A stretch of 64,000 bases of DNA. Origin: Vreelandella halophila. Lineage in GTDB: Bacteria; Pseudomonadota; Gammaproteobacteria; Pseudomonadales; Oleiphilaceae. The notes under the pieces were generated by a model. That model searched no databases, was not told the DNA's origin, and saw only the letters and a list, made by a program, of their open reading frames with translations. Location of the stretch: positions 438,087 through 502,086 of the forward strand of contig NZ_JACHUZ010000013.1 of NCBI RefSeq assembly GCF_019903425.1, read 5' to 3'. The translations under genes and the position numbers were made by a program. Positions 1-6,370 of this stretch are shown in pieces; position 1 is the stretch's first letter; each line of letters begins with the position of its first letter.

Positions 1-1014
1 GTGCTTCGAGAACCGACGGTCGAGCACGCCGTGCTTGAAGTCGCGCGCGGTGGGATCATGCGTCGCGGGCTGGGTTTTGACGAATGCGATGTCGGCGTCC
101 TGTTGAACATCGCCTCCGATCATCTGGGCGAACACGATATCCATACGCTGGATGAACTCGCCCGCTGCAAGACCGTCGTCGTCGATTCGGTGAAGAAGGA
201 AGGCGGGTATTGCGTTCTCAACGCCGACGACCCCTTAGTGATGGAGCATGGCACCTATTGGGCGCGTGGTGAAATCATATACTTCACGATGAATCCCGAT
301 AATCCGGCGCTGGCCGAGCACCTCAGTGACCACCGCATGGTGCTGTCGGTGAAGAACGGGAAGATCGTTCTGCTCAAAGGCAAGGTCACCGTCGAAATCG
401 TCGACATCAACGATGTGCCGATCGCATTCGAAGGCCATGCGCCTTTCAACATAAAGAACGCGATGGCCGCGGCCGCAGCCGCCATCAGCCACGGGGTTGA
501 AATCGACGACGTTCGGGCGGGGCTTTCGACCTTCCATCCGACACCGGCGCAGATGCCGGGCCGCACGAACTATTTCGAGGCGGATGGTGTGAAATGCCTG
601 ATCGACTACGGTCACAACGTCCCGGCCCTGGAGGCGCTTGAACCCCTGGTCAACGGGCTGGCCACCAAGCGCAGGATCGGTGTCGCCTCAGCCCCCGGCA
701 ACCGGCGGGACGAGGATCTCCGGGCCCTGGGCGGGCAGCTCGCCAGTCTGTGCGATCTTCTCTATGTGTATGAGACGGATTCCCGTGGGCGCAAGACCGG
801 TGAGGCGGCGAAGCTCATTCACCTCGGCGCCACGCATGCCGATCCGTCCCTTCAGGCCGAAACGATCATGAGTGAACAGGAGGCAGTGGCAAAGGCCATC
901 GGGGAGGCGAATGAGGGGGATTTTCTACTGCTTTTCGTCGATGACATCCAAGGCACGACGGAACGTCTCAAGGGGCGGAGCTTCCCGACACAGGCTGATA
1001 TTGCCAAAGGTTGA
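1..1014 (+). CDS. cphA: Cyanophycin synthetase, C-terminal part (truncated by window edge)
   Basis: This is the carboxy-terminal 337 residues of a Mur-ligase-type peptide synthetase. Cyanophycin synthetase polymerises Asp and Arg into the storage polymer cyanophycin in the cytoplasm; the whole enzyme is usually 870-900 residues, so about 60 percent lies upstream of the window. Visible hallmarks are the ARGGI-RRGLGFDECD stretch near residue 16, the SDHLG motif near residue 39, the LNADDP motif near residue 73, NIKNAMAAAAAA near residue 150 (Mur ligase central domain), and the MPGRTN and DYGHN motifs of the Mur ligase C-terminal domain. The frame is open from the first base, so the GTG at base 1 is probably internal. 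It ends 51 bp before the last attC core and so marks the distal chromosomal boundary of the integron. A CphA2-like relative cannot be excluded without the N-terminus. Confidence 0.85.
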   Translation: MLREPTVEHAVLEVARGGIMRRGLGFDECDVGVLLNIASDHLGEHDIHTLDELARCKTVVVDSVKKEGGYCVLNADDPLVMEHGTYWARGEIIYFTMNPDNPALAEHLSDHRMVLSVKNGKIVLLKGKVTVEIVDINDVPIAFEGHAPFNIKNAMAAAAAAISHGVEIDDVRAGLSTFHPTPAQMPGRTNYFEADGVKCLIDYGHNVPALEALEPLVNGLATKRRIGVASAPGNRRDEDLRALGGQLASLCDLLYVYETDSRGRKTGEAAKLIHLGATHADPSLQAETIMSEQEAVAKAIGEANEGDFLLLFVDDIQGTTERLKGRSFPTQADIAKG

Positions 1015-1065
1015 AACCGACGGTTCTCAGCCTGACCCCACCAACCCCGATAGAAGCTTACTGCC

Positions 1066-1143
1066 AGCTAACGCCCGGCTCACGCGCCGGTTTGGAGCCG
1101 CGAAGCGGCGAAAAATCGCTCGCTGTGCAGTCGATTGTTAAAT
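1066..1143 (-). repeat. attC site, distal end of array
   Basis: The outer cores are AGCTAAC (1066-1072, one mismatch to RYYYAAC) and GTTAAAT (1137-1143, a perfect GTTRRRY), enclosing an imperfect palindrome that includes CCGCGAAGCGGCG. It is the last recognisable site before cphA, and the yefM promoter starts inside its right core. Confidence 0.85.
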
Positions 1144-1188
1144 CCTTTAGCGTACGGTATTCTGATCATGAACAACATCCTGTACAGG
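1135..1188 (+). promoter_or_regulatory. yefM-yoeB promoter and palindromic operator
   Basis: TTGTTA (1135-1140) and TATTCT (1158-1163) are separated by 17 bp and form a credible sigma-70 promoter. The palindrome CCTGTACAGG (1179-1188) follows and holds the TGTACA hexamer known as the core of YefM operators. The -35 element overlaps the attC core, so an internal promoter serves this inverted cassette. Confidence 0.6.
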
Positions 1189-1197
1189 AGAAGCCTT

Positions 1198-1449
1198 ATG
1201 GATGCCATCAGCTACACAGCGGCTAGAACCAATCTAGCAAAAACCATGGAGCAGGTCTGTGAGGACCATTCCCCTGTGATCATCACCCGGAGCAAGTCGC
1301 AGTCCGTGGTAATGATCTCCCTTGAGGACTACGAGGCGCTGCAAGAAACTGCATACCTTCTACGCGCACCCAAAAACGCCCGGCGTTTGATGGAATCCGT
1401 TGCCGAGCTGGAACAAGAAGGTGGTCAGGAAAAGGAACTTCTTGAATGA
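1198..1449 (+). CDS. yefM: YefM-type antitoxin
   Basis: This is an 83-residue Phd/YefM-family antitoxin, the same length as the E. coli protein. It neutralises the YoeB ribosome-dependent mRNA endonuclease and represses its own operon. The N-terminal DNA-binding fold shows the family pattern SYTAARTNLAKTMEQV followed by VIITR, VVMISLEDYEAL and ETAYLL; the acidic C-terminal tail binds toxin. The ATG at 1198 is chosen because AGGAG lies 6 bp upstream and the length fits; an in-frame start at 1135 falls inside attC. The stop overlaps the toxin start by 4 bp (ATGA), indicating translational coupling. The cassette is inverted relative to the rest of the array, so it depends on its own promoter, which carries a TGTACA operator. 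Confidence 0.92.
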   Translation: MDAISYTAARTNLAKTMEQVCEDHSPVIITRSKSQSVVMISLEDYEALQETAYLLRAPKNARRLMESVAELEQEGGQEKELLE

Positions 1450-1700
1450 AACTCATCTTCTCCGAGAACGCCTGGGAAGACTATCTATACTGGCAAAAAA
1501 CCGACAAAAAGATCCTTAACCGAATCAATAAGCTGATCAAAGAGACCAAGCGAGAGCCGTTCGAAGGTGTTGGTAAACCGGAGCCCCTCAAGCACAGCCT
1601 CGCCGGTTACTGGTCTCGCCGAATCAATGAGGAACACCGAATGGTGTACAAGGTCACGGATGACGCCTTAGTTATTGCCCAGGTTCGATATCACTACTGA
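1446..1700 (+). CDS. yoeB: YoeB-type toxin
   Basis: This 84-residue RelE-superfamily toxin matches E. coli YoeB in length. YoeB binds the ribosome A site and cleaves mRNA at codons. The residues needed for catalysis in the family appear to be present: the Glu in the FEGVGKPEPLKH segment (about residues 44-55), the Arg in RRINEEHRMVY (about residues 58-68), and the terminal RYHY with its catalytic His. It overlaps yefM by 4 bp. Its stop is followed within 6 bp by an isolated attC-like half core (ATTTAAC, 1700-1706), which probably marks the cassette junction. The toxin looks intact. Confidence 0.92.
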   Translation: MKLIFSENAWEDYLYWQKTDKKILNRINKLIKETKREPFEGVGKPEPLKHSLAGYWSRRINEEHRMVYKVTDDALVIAQVRYHY

Positions 1701-1723
1701 TTTAACGCTGAGTTACGCCTTCC

Positions 1724-2050
1724 TTAATCGAGTTCACTGAAAACCTCTGGATGCTGCTCGGCTATCCGCAACAAGGCCAGCGCCGGACCTTGTGGTTCCC
1801 TTCGGCCCTGCTCCCAATCCTGTAAGGTACGCACGCTCACCCCCATCAGCGCGGCGAATGCCGACTGTGAGAGATTAAGCTTGAGTCTGATCTCCTGCGG
1901 GGAGGAGGGCTCGGAAAGCTGACGCGTCGTAAGTTCGACGTTGCCCTTTTTGAACTCTTTTATCTCGTTCAGGATCGCCTCCGCTATCTGCCTCAGAGCT
2001 GCCCAGGAATCGTTGAGCGCTCTGATTTGTGGTAAAGCGTCAGCATCCAT
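1724..2050 (-). CDS. HigA-type antitoxin (helix-turn-helix), start uncertain
   Basis: The C-terminal 60 residues form a clear XRE/HigA helix-turn-helix: LSQSAFAALMGVSVRTLQDWEQGRREPQGPALALLRI, the signature of HigA2-type antitoxins that bind a RelE/HigB toxin and its operator. The 108-codon frame opens at an ATG at 2050, but its first 30 residues (ending LRQIAEAILNEIKE) look like the C-terminus of a HigB toxin read in another frame. The original antitoxin start is therefore unclear and the annotated protein may be a toxin-antitoxin fusion product. The upstream toxin gene is broken. No complete attC follows the gene on its left, only a 40 bp gap to yoeB. Confidence 0.65.
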   Translation of the reverse strand: MDADALPQIRALNDSWAALRQIAEAILNEIKEFKKGNVELTTRQLSEPSSPQEIRLKLNLSQSAFAALMGVSVRTLQDWEQGRREPQGPALALLRIAEQHPEVFSELD

Positions 2051-2271
2051 ACTTCGTCTTCCGATTTCTTCTAAGAATAGATAACCCGGACCCCGCCGCT
2101 CTTGCCTGATCCCGTGGGAGCCCAGAGAACTTTTCGGACACCTCCAGATCCCTTGATGACCGCCCTGCCTCGGGTCTTTGCATCAGAAGCGACTGCAGGG
2201 CCCGGTATTCATCGTCCGTGACGATATGTCGGCAAAAGCTTGTTGAAGGTGCTGGTTTCGTTGAAAAGCAT
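1985..2271 (-). pseudogene. HigB-type toxin remnant with several frameshifts
   Basis: Pieces of a HigB2/RelE-type toxin can be read in order but in different frames. The N-terminus MLFNETSTFNKLLPTY starts at 2271, then VTDDEYRALQSLLMQRPEAG in a second frame. VIKGSGGVRKVLWAPTGSGKSGGVRVIYS then stops early, VWMLTLYHKSERSTIPGQL follows after a further shift, and LRQIAEA runs on in the antitoxin frame. At least three indels are needed, one consistent with a lost G after the PEAG codons near 2155. The toxin should be non-functional while the antitoxin helix-turn-helix survives. A few sequencing errors could mimic this, but neighbouring genes are clean. Confidence 0.7.
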
Positions 2272-2287
2272 CCCTGATAGTACGGCA

Positions 2288-2305
2288 TTGCCGTATATAC
2301 CGCAA
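2288..2305 (-). promoter_or_regulatory. Probable higBA operator and -10 region
   Basis: TTGCCGTATATACCGCAA is an 18 bp near-perfect palindrome containing TATATA. It lies just upstream of the higB remnant, where HigA-type antitoxins normally bind. Confidence 0.4.
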
Positions 2306-2329
2306 TCTTACTCGAAGGTAGAACGGAAG

Positions 2330-2407
2330 ATGTAACGCGGAGCTTTGCGACAATTTTGGAACCGCGAAGCAGTGGAAAAATTGTCCGGCAACAGCGGCTG
2401 GTTATGC
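2330..2407 (-). repeat. attC site
   Basis: The left core is ATGTAAC (2330-2336) and the right core is GTTATGC (2401-2407). Between them are the inverted arms GACAATTTT and AAAAATTGTC around a CCGCGAAGC loop. It belongs to the cassette carrying the txe-axe type pair. Confidence 0.75.
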
Positions 2408-2408
2408 A

Positions 2409-2672
2409 TCATTCGTAGTGGCTCCAGAGCCTGAGGACTTTCACCACTTGCTCGTCCTCGAGCACTTGGTAGACAAGACGATGCTGAATATTGATGCGGC
2501 GTGAATAGGCCCCCTCAAGATCACCAATGAGCTTCTCAAACGGAGGCGGCTTGCGGTATGGATCTTCAGCTATCAGCGCTAACAGTTCCTGGGCTTTTGG
2601 TTTGAGGCCGCTGGAGGCCAACTTCTTTGCATCTTTCTGGGCTTGCTTGGTGTAAACCAACTTCCATGTCAC
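2409..2672 (-). CDS. Txe/YoeB-family toxin
   Basis: This 87-residue RelE-superfamily toxin is of the YoeB/Txe branch, which cleaves mRNA on the ribosome. Family marks are the FEKLIGDLEGAYSRRINIQHRLVY block (about residues 45-68), with the acidic and Arg residues placed as in YoeB, and the terminal SHYE with its conserved His. It overlaps the antitoxin gene by 4 bp, and its stop lies against the right core of the 2330-2407 attC, the normal cassette arrangement. It shares the family with yoeB at 1446 but differs greatly in sequence, so the two modules are probably independent rather than duplicates. Confidence 0.88.
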   Translation of the reverse strand: MTWKLVYTKQAQKDAKKLASSGLKPKAQELLALIAEDPYRKPPPFEKLIGDLEGAYSRRINIQHRLVYQVLEDEQVVKVLRLWSHYE

Positions 2673-2911
2673 CAGTCCAGCTCCTCATCGCATTCATCCA
2701 CAGGGGTATCCATCCCCTCACGAATAGACTCCCGCATACCTGGTACGGAGAGCAGGTAAAGTGTTTCCTGAATTGCAGACCAGTCTTCCTCGGAAACCAG
2801 GACGGCTTTGTTCCGCTTACCCATGATGACGATTGGTTGGTGGGACTCGGCGGTCTCGTCGATCAACCGATATAGGTTGCTGCGCGCCTCAGTTGCTGTG
2901 ATTCCGGTCAT
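2669..2911 (-). CDS. Axe/YefM-family antitoxin
   Basis: This 80-residue Phd/YefM antitoxin has ITATEARSNLYRLIDETAESHQPIVI at the DNA-binding N-terminus, KAVLVSEEDWSAIQETLYLLS in the middle and a very acidic tail (DTPVDECDEELDW) for toxin binding. It is expected to neutralise the adjacent Txe-type toxin and repress the pair. A Shine-Dalgarno-like AGAGGTG lies about 6 bp upstream of the ATG. A promoter with good -35 and -10 boxes lies 33-60 bp upstream within the cassette leader, so expression does not depend on the integron promoter. Such self-expressed modules are common in sedentary arrays and are thought to stabilise them. Confidence 0.88.
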   Translation of the reverse strand: MTGITATEARSNLYRLIDETAESHQPIVIMGKRNKAVLVSEEDWSAIQETLYLLSVPGMRESIREGMDTPVDECDEELDW

Positions 2912-2943
2912 GACGCACCTCTTGCGTGTTCAACTTTTCACCA

Positions 2944-2971
2944 AGTGTACGCCTCTGGGTACGTACGTCAA
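2944..2971 (-). promoter_or_regulatory. Promoter of axe-txe type pair
   Basis: Read on the minus strand, TTGACG (2971-2966) and TACACT (2949-2944) are spaced by 16 bp. The direct repeat GTACGTAC in the spacer could be part of an antitoxin operator. Confidence 0.6.
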
Positions 2972-2983
2972 GACGAACGCCCG

Positions 2984-3056
2984 GCATAACGATGACGCTC
3001 AGCAGACCGCCCAGACGCGCAGCGGCTGGGCGGTCTGCTGAAGCGCTTTGTTGGAC
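2984..3056 (-). repeat. attC site with 15-bp perfect stem
   Basis: The left core is GCATAAC (2984-2990) and the right core is GTTGGAC (3050-3056, a perfect GTTRRRY). The arms CAGCAGACCGCCCAG and CTGGGCGGTCTGCTG are perfectly complementary. It ends the cassette encoding the 344-residue secreted protein. Confidence 0.88.
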
Positions 3057-3083
3057 TCATGCCGTGCGATCATTCGCGCACGG

Positions 3084-4118
3084 CTAGTACTGCGGCAACA
3101 ATTGAATCTTACAGACTCTACGAAAGCCGCCTTGGTCCCATTGAAATACACCTCTTGCCGTTTCACCATCCGCAGACCGACCATGCGCCAAAATATAGTG
3201 AGAATCGCCTCTCTCGAACACCCTCACCCTGTCCCAGGGCTCCCCAGCCGTGTCGCTTATGTTGTACATGTTCTCTTTTAATGCAGCAGAAAGTTGCGTG
3301 TCCGCAAGGATTCCCCGATCAGGCTCTAGTTCGACAATCGTCTGCCAATCATTTCCGCATCCTGCCGTGCTGGCGTAATTTAGCCAGGCGATAGTCTCCA
3401 TCGCACCGTCGCCATCCAAATCGAGTTGTTTGCCGGCTGCGAGGGGTGAGGCAGCTCGCTTCCTAAGTGCGTCCCTATCTACGTTGACATTCTTCGATGG
3501 CTTAACCTCCGTCGCGTTTCCGTTGAGGATGTCACCGCACACACCGGCGTCGCTACCACCTGAATATGTTATTTTGATCTCGGTGGGCGCATCGAAACGG
3601 CAAACGTTCCTGCGACCATCCGTGGATACCATATCCACTCTTCTAGGTACTGGCGGTTCCTCATGGAACGCACCTGTTACCGCATAGAGTGCTCCGCTTA
3701 TGCGAATGAAGTGGTCGTCGGTTCCCCAGAAATCCCACCGCGTGTCATCATTCACCAGATGACTCAAAGGGTAAGCTATCTCTCTCTCCTCTCTAGTTGC
3801 ATTGTTGATCACCGTGTTCAGAGCCGCCTCGCTAGTGTAAAACGTTCCTGAGCAGCTGCCCCGGCCACGCAACGCAACCAGACGCTCTGAGTTTCCGTCG
3901 CCGTTAACATCGATTTCGTATATGGCCCCCGGACTCCTTGCAAGCCGCATTGCCGGGTTGTAAGTCCCGACGGGTTCGCCAAGTTCTATAAGGCTCTCTT
4001 TCAGTTCTCCCCGTTCGGAAAGCGCTTTGACTTGCCCACATACAGCGTCTTCAATGGCTCCTACGACCGTTGGGACCGACAACCCGGTGACGACCAGTAC
4101 TCCGAATACGAATCTCAT
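3084..4118 (-). CDS. Secreted cassette protein with VCBS/FG-GAP-like acidic repeats
   Basis: This 344-residue protein starts with a clear signal peptide (MRFVFGVLVVTGLSVPTVVGA), so it should be exported to the periplasm. Two acidic loops, DVNGDGNSERL and DLDGDGAMETIAW, resemble the calcium-binding DxDGDG turns of FG-GAP/VCBS repeats. Each is followed by a Cys-containing segment (RGSCSGTFY, TAGCGNDW), suggesting a two-repeat beta architecture with disulfides. The family is not recognised and no enzyme motif is visible. The ATG at 4118 is used because AAGGA lies 8-9 bp upstream and the signal peptide begins there; the frame stays open further upstream through an attC. The start lies 14 bp after the cassette junction, so expression probably depends on upstream cassettes or the integron promoter. 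Confidence 0.75.
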   Translation of the reverse strand: MRFVFGVLVVTGLSVPTVVGAIEDAVCGQVKALSERGELKESLIELGEPVGTYNPAMRLARSPGAIYEIDVNGDGNSERLVALRGRGSCSGTFYTSEAALNTVINNATREEREIAYPLSHLVNDDTRWDFWGTDDHFIRISGALYAVTGAFHEEPPVPRRVDMVSTDGRRNVCRFDAPTEIKITYSGGSDAGVCGDILNGNATEVKPSKNVNVDRDALRKRAASPLAAGKQLDLDGDGAMETIAWLNYASTAGCGNDWQTIVELEPDRGILADTQLSAALKENMYNISDTAGEPWDRVRVFERGDSHYILAHGRSADGETARGVFQWDQGGFRRVCKIQLLPQY

Positions 4119-4131
4119 TGCTTGTCCTTGT

Positions 4132-4218
4132 GTCCAACGAATAGCTAAGCGGCGGCACGACAGGGCCATCCGGTGGACGGCCGCAAGGCCGGGAACGAAC
4201 TTAAGCGACTGGTTGGGC
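4132..4218 (-). repeat. attC site (family A)
   Basis: The left core GTCCAAC (4132-4138) and right core GTTGGGC (4212-4218) both match consensus. The interior is almost identical to the attC at 7846-7932, with about 4 differences in 78 bp. Confidence 0.9.
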
Positions 4219-4334
4219 GCTCCATGGTCCAAAAGATCCAGCCACATGTTAATGATTGCAGCGAAGAAAACTCCCACACCGGCGTACTAAATGCTGTGGG
4301 CAACCGCATGTTGTTTCAGGAAGACAGGGGGAAG
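4219..4334 (-). other. Very short or remnant cassette body
   Basis: Only about 116 bp separate the attC at 4132-4218 from the degenerate attC at 4335-4410. On the minus strand a GTG at 4277 opens a hydrophobic reading frame (VGVFFAAIINMWLDLLDHG) that runs into the attC without a stop. A separate ATG at 4309 reads about 55 codons with no recognisable content. This is either an ORF-less cassette or the 3' remnant of a larger one. Confidence 0.45.
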
Positions 4335-4410
4335 ACCCAACGCTCTCAATACGCGTCCACGATGGCGGCTTTTTGATCAGACGATAGTAGCCGTGGCTGG
4401 CATGATTATA
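4335..4410 (-). repeat. Degenerate attC (family B)
   Basis: The left core ACCCAAC (4335-4341) is perfect. The right core reads GATTATA where the sister site at 9482 has GTTAGAT. The segment TAGCCGTGGCTGGCATG is shared with the 9404-9488 site. The right core is probably inactive. Confidence 0.6.
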
Positions 4411-4412
4411 TT

Positions 4413-5201
4413 TTAGTAGGTTGAACAACGCTGTCGAGCCTCAGCAATAGCTTTGCACGAGCCGCGTAAAGTATACGTAAAGATAACGGCTCGCTTTTGT
4501 CCATGCCAATTCAGTTCTACCAGCACCGTATTGCCTCCGACAATGCGCTGAATAACCTGATTATTGTTTCGGAAATGCAAAATCGGGTCACCCCATTCCT
4601 GTGTAAAGGTTTCGCTATCAACAGCATCATCCCATCGGACCCTAGTGCCGAAAAGATTGTAACCGTCTTTCGTTTCAGTATTGTTCAGGTTGGGAGCTTG
4701 CGAAAACCCCAAATAAGCCCACTCATTTTTGCTGTCGCAGCCGAAACCTATCCAAGATTCTGTACCCCCGTATGGAAATTCCATTGGCCTGTTTGAAGTC
4801 GTGCTAGGAGAGACGGCGTAAGCCGATTTATCGCCGCTCATTTTATCTTCAGACTCGAAGCTGTGCCACTTTGGCTTTGGCGCCGTCTGTTGTACTTGCG
4901 TAGGTTCTACCTCTGCTTCTCCGTTTCCTGAGGATAAGCCACTATCAGAGGCCGAACACCTAGTTGAATCAGAACCTTTTTTTCGACGGGCCTCGCGCTC
5001 TTGTTTCTCTTGTTCTCGCTTCTCTTCAACACTTACCCAGTCATTGCCGCTCTTAACTTCGCCGTTACCACACGGCTTATGAGAATATGTAATGTTTCCG
5101 TTCGGCGCGGGGCACTTGTAAATTTCAGCTATTGCACTGACAGGGTGGAAGAGGGATGAAAGCACAATTACCCTTAGAATTAACTGCAACGGCTGCTCCA
5201 T
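4413..5201 (-). CDS. Secreted DUF4124-domain cassette protein
   Basis: This 262-residue protein has a signal peptide (MEQPLQLILRVIVLSSLFHPVSA) followed directly by a DUF4124-like segment (EIYKCPAPNGNITYSHKPCGNG, two Cys). A charged, low-complexity linker follows (KREQEKQEREARRKKG, then Ser-rich), then a C-terminal domain with several Cys (FGCDSKNEWAYLGF, RGSCKAIAEARQRC). DUF4124 proteins are periplasmic and mostly uncharacterised, so no function is assigned. The ATG at 5201 has AGGAG about 8 bp upstream and starts the signal peptide; the frame upstream of it lies in attC. It begins 19 bp after the cassette junction. Its base composition is clearly lower in GC than the flanking chromosome. Confidence 0.8.
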   Translation of the reverse strand: MEQPLQLILRVIVLSSLFHPVSAIAEIYKCPAPNGNITYSHKPCGNGEVKSGNDWVSVEEKREQEKQEREARRKKGSDSTRCSASDSGLSSGNGEAEVEPTQVQQTAPKPKWHSFESEDKMSGDKSAYAVSPSTTSNRPMEFPYGGTESWIGFGCDSKNEWAYLGFSQAPNLNNTETKDGYNLFGTRVRWDDAVDSETFTQEWGDPILHFRNNNQVIQRIVGGNTVLVELNWHGQKRAVIFTYTLRGSCKAIAEARQRCSTY

Positions 5202-5219
5202 AATTCTCTCCTTTTTTCG

Positions 5220-5303
5220 GCACAACGCTTGCAGCATGCGCGGCTGCGGAATGGAGGCGAAGCCGCAATGCAGTAGACGTCGCCGTGCCTGCACTGGTTA
5301 GCC
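5220..5303 (-). repeat. attC site (family B)
   Basis: The left core is GCACAAC (5220-5226) and the right core GTTAGCC (5297-5303). The interior GCGGAATGGAGGCGAAGCC and following bases are shared with the 9404-9488 attC. Confidence 0.85.
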
Positions 5304-5975
5304 AATTTCCGAAACTCCTTCCAGATGATATTTTTCATGCTCATCTAAACGGAGATCAAAGTTTTTACAATAAGGTCTCGCATTACCGTCGGTACAATTA
5401 ACCGTCAGTTTAACGTGGTCAGGAGCTTCGCCACTTGTTAGGTTGTCCCACGTTAACTTTTGCTTTTGTTGGCGTGGAAAGTATGGAAATTTTCTGGCGT
5501 CAATTTGAGGAATAGCTGGATCAGTAGAGAACCAAACGCTCGTAACCGCTTCGCCAGAATTCAGTATTTCAATCTCATACTTCTTCTCTTTACCGGTTCG
5601 AGAGCGCCATCCTGCACTGATTATGGAGAATGAGGGGTGAGCTGCTCTCAGCTCTTTTATTTGCTCCATTTCTAGCGCTTTCAAGTCCGCCTGTAACTGC
5701 TCCCGAGTGGTAGCGACAAGCTCTTTATGTTGCTCTACAGACCTTTTTAGCTCTTCAGCCTGTAATTCTAGTGCGTTGGTGTTTTGCCTCAGTTCCTTTT
5801 GTTGCTGAATATATCCGAGAATCAGCCAGAACAACATGAGGGGGCCAAAAATGCCGGCTAGAAAATCACCGAACTCGTTGAGCGGAATATTCTGCAATTC
5901 GGGAAGACTAGACCATCTCAAAGCCACTACTAAAAAAATATATACTGCAGTGGTTACTACGCCAAAAATGGTCAT
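5298..5975 (-). CDS. Two-TM, coiled-coil cassette membrane protein of unknown function
   Basis: This 225-residue protein has two predicted membrane helices (about residues 3-22 and 36-57) around a short loop, LPLNEFGDFLAGIFGP-like in style. A long heptad-rich helix follows (QQQKELRQNTNALELQAEELK to about residue 110), then a cytoplasmic beta-rich domain with two Cys (NCTDGNARPYC). This topology recurs in many bacterial accessory genes but no function is established to my knowledge. AAGGAAAGG precedes the ATG at 5975, which lies 20 bp after the cassette junction. The stop overlaps the attC core. Because integron cassettes often carry anti-phage genes, a membrane-linked sensor or effector is a reasonable hypothesis, but nothing in the sequence proves it. 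Confidence 0.8.
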   Translation of the reverse strand: MTIFGVVTTAVYIFLVVALRWSSLPELQNIPLNEFGDFLAGIFGPLMLFWLILGYIQQQKELRQNTNALELQAEELKRSVEQHKELVATTREQLQADLKALEMEQIKELRAAHPSFSIISAGWRSRTGKEKKYEIEILNSGEAVTSVWFSTDPAIPQIDARKFPYFPRQQKQKLTWDNLTSGEAPDHVKLTVNCTDGNARPYCKNFDLRLDEHEKYHLEGVSEIG

Positions 5976-5994
5976 GAAACACCTTTCCTTTATT

Positions 5995-6073
5995 GGCTAA
6001 CGCCCAAGCGCACCGGTGACTTTGACGTAGCGAAGCGGAGACAAAGGCATCCGAGTGACGCGCCTGGTTAGCT
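5995..6073 (-). repeat. attC site
   Basis: The left core is GGCTAAC (5995-6001) and the right core GTTAGCT (6067-6073). The arms include GTGACTTTG and CAAAG around GTAGCGAAGCGGAG. It ends the parE-type cassette, whose stop codon overlaps the right core. Confidence 0.85.
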
Positions 6074-6370
6074 GTTCCCAAGCATGTACGCACGTAGCTG
6101 CCGCTCCTCTCGCATGACATAGAGGACGAGAACCCGCTTCTTATCCTCACGATAAAAAATGCGACACGGTGGAACCACTACCTCCCTGTATACCGAATTA
6201 GGGAGCTCTGGAGGAATCCGTCCGGATTGGGGAAAATCTTCCAAGCGCTCGGTCTTATCGAAAACTTCTTGGACCAGGTGACTTGCGGCAACAGGATTAT
6301 CCAGAGCAATGTACTCAGCTATGGCATCCAGTTCTTGAAGGGCAGGCTCCGTCCAGATTACTTCAGCCAT
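6068..6370 (-). CDS. ParE/RelE-superfamily toxin
   Basis: This 100-residue toxin of the ParE/RelE fold has VIWTEPALQELDAIAEYIALDNPVAA at the N-terminus, LEDFPQSGRIPPEL in the middle and VVVPPCRIFYREDKKRVLVLYVMREERQL near the end. ParE members poison DNA gyrase while RelE members cleave mRNA; this sequence resembles ParE more, having no YoeB-type terminal His-Tyr. It overlaps the upstream antitoxin gene by 13 bp, so the two are translationally coupled, and its stop codon falls in the attC core. Nothing suggests inactivation. Confidence 0.85.
   Translation of the reverse strand: MAEVIWTEPALQELDAIAEYIALDNPVAASHLVQEVFDKTERLEDFPQSGRIPPELPNSVYREVVVPPCRIFYREDKKRVLVLYVMREERQLRAYMLGNS

Noticed and set aside
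1700-1717. Full attC between yoeB and the higA-type gene
   Set aside because: ATTTAAC is a good half core, but only about 20 bp separate it from GTTACGC, with no palindromic arms. At most a truncated remnant.
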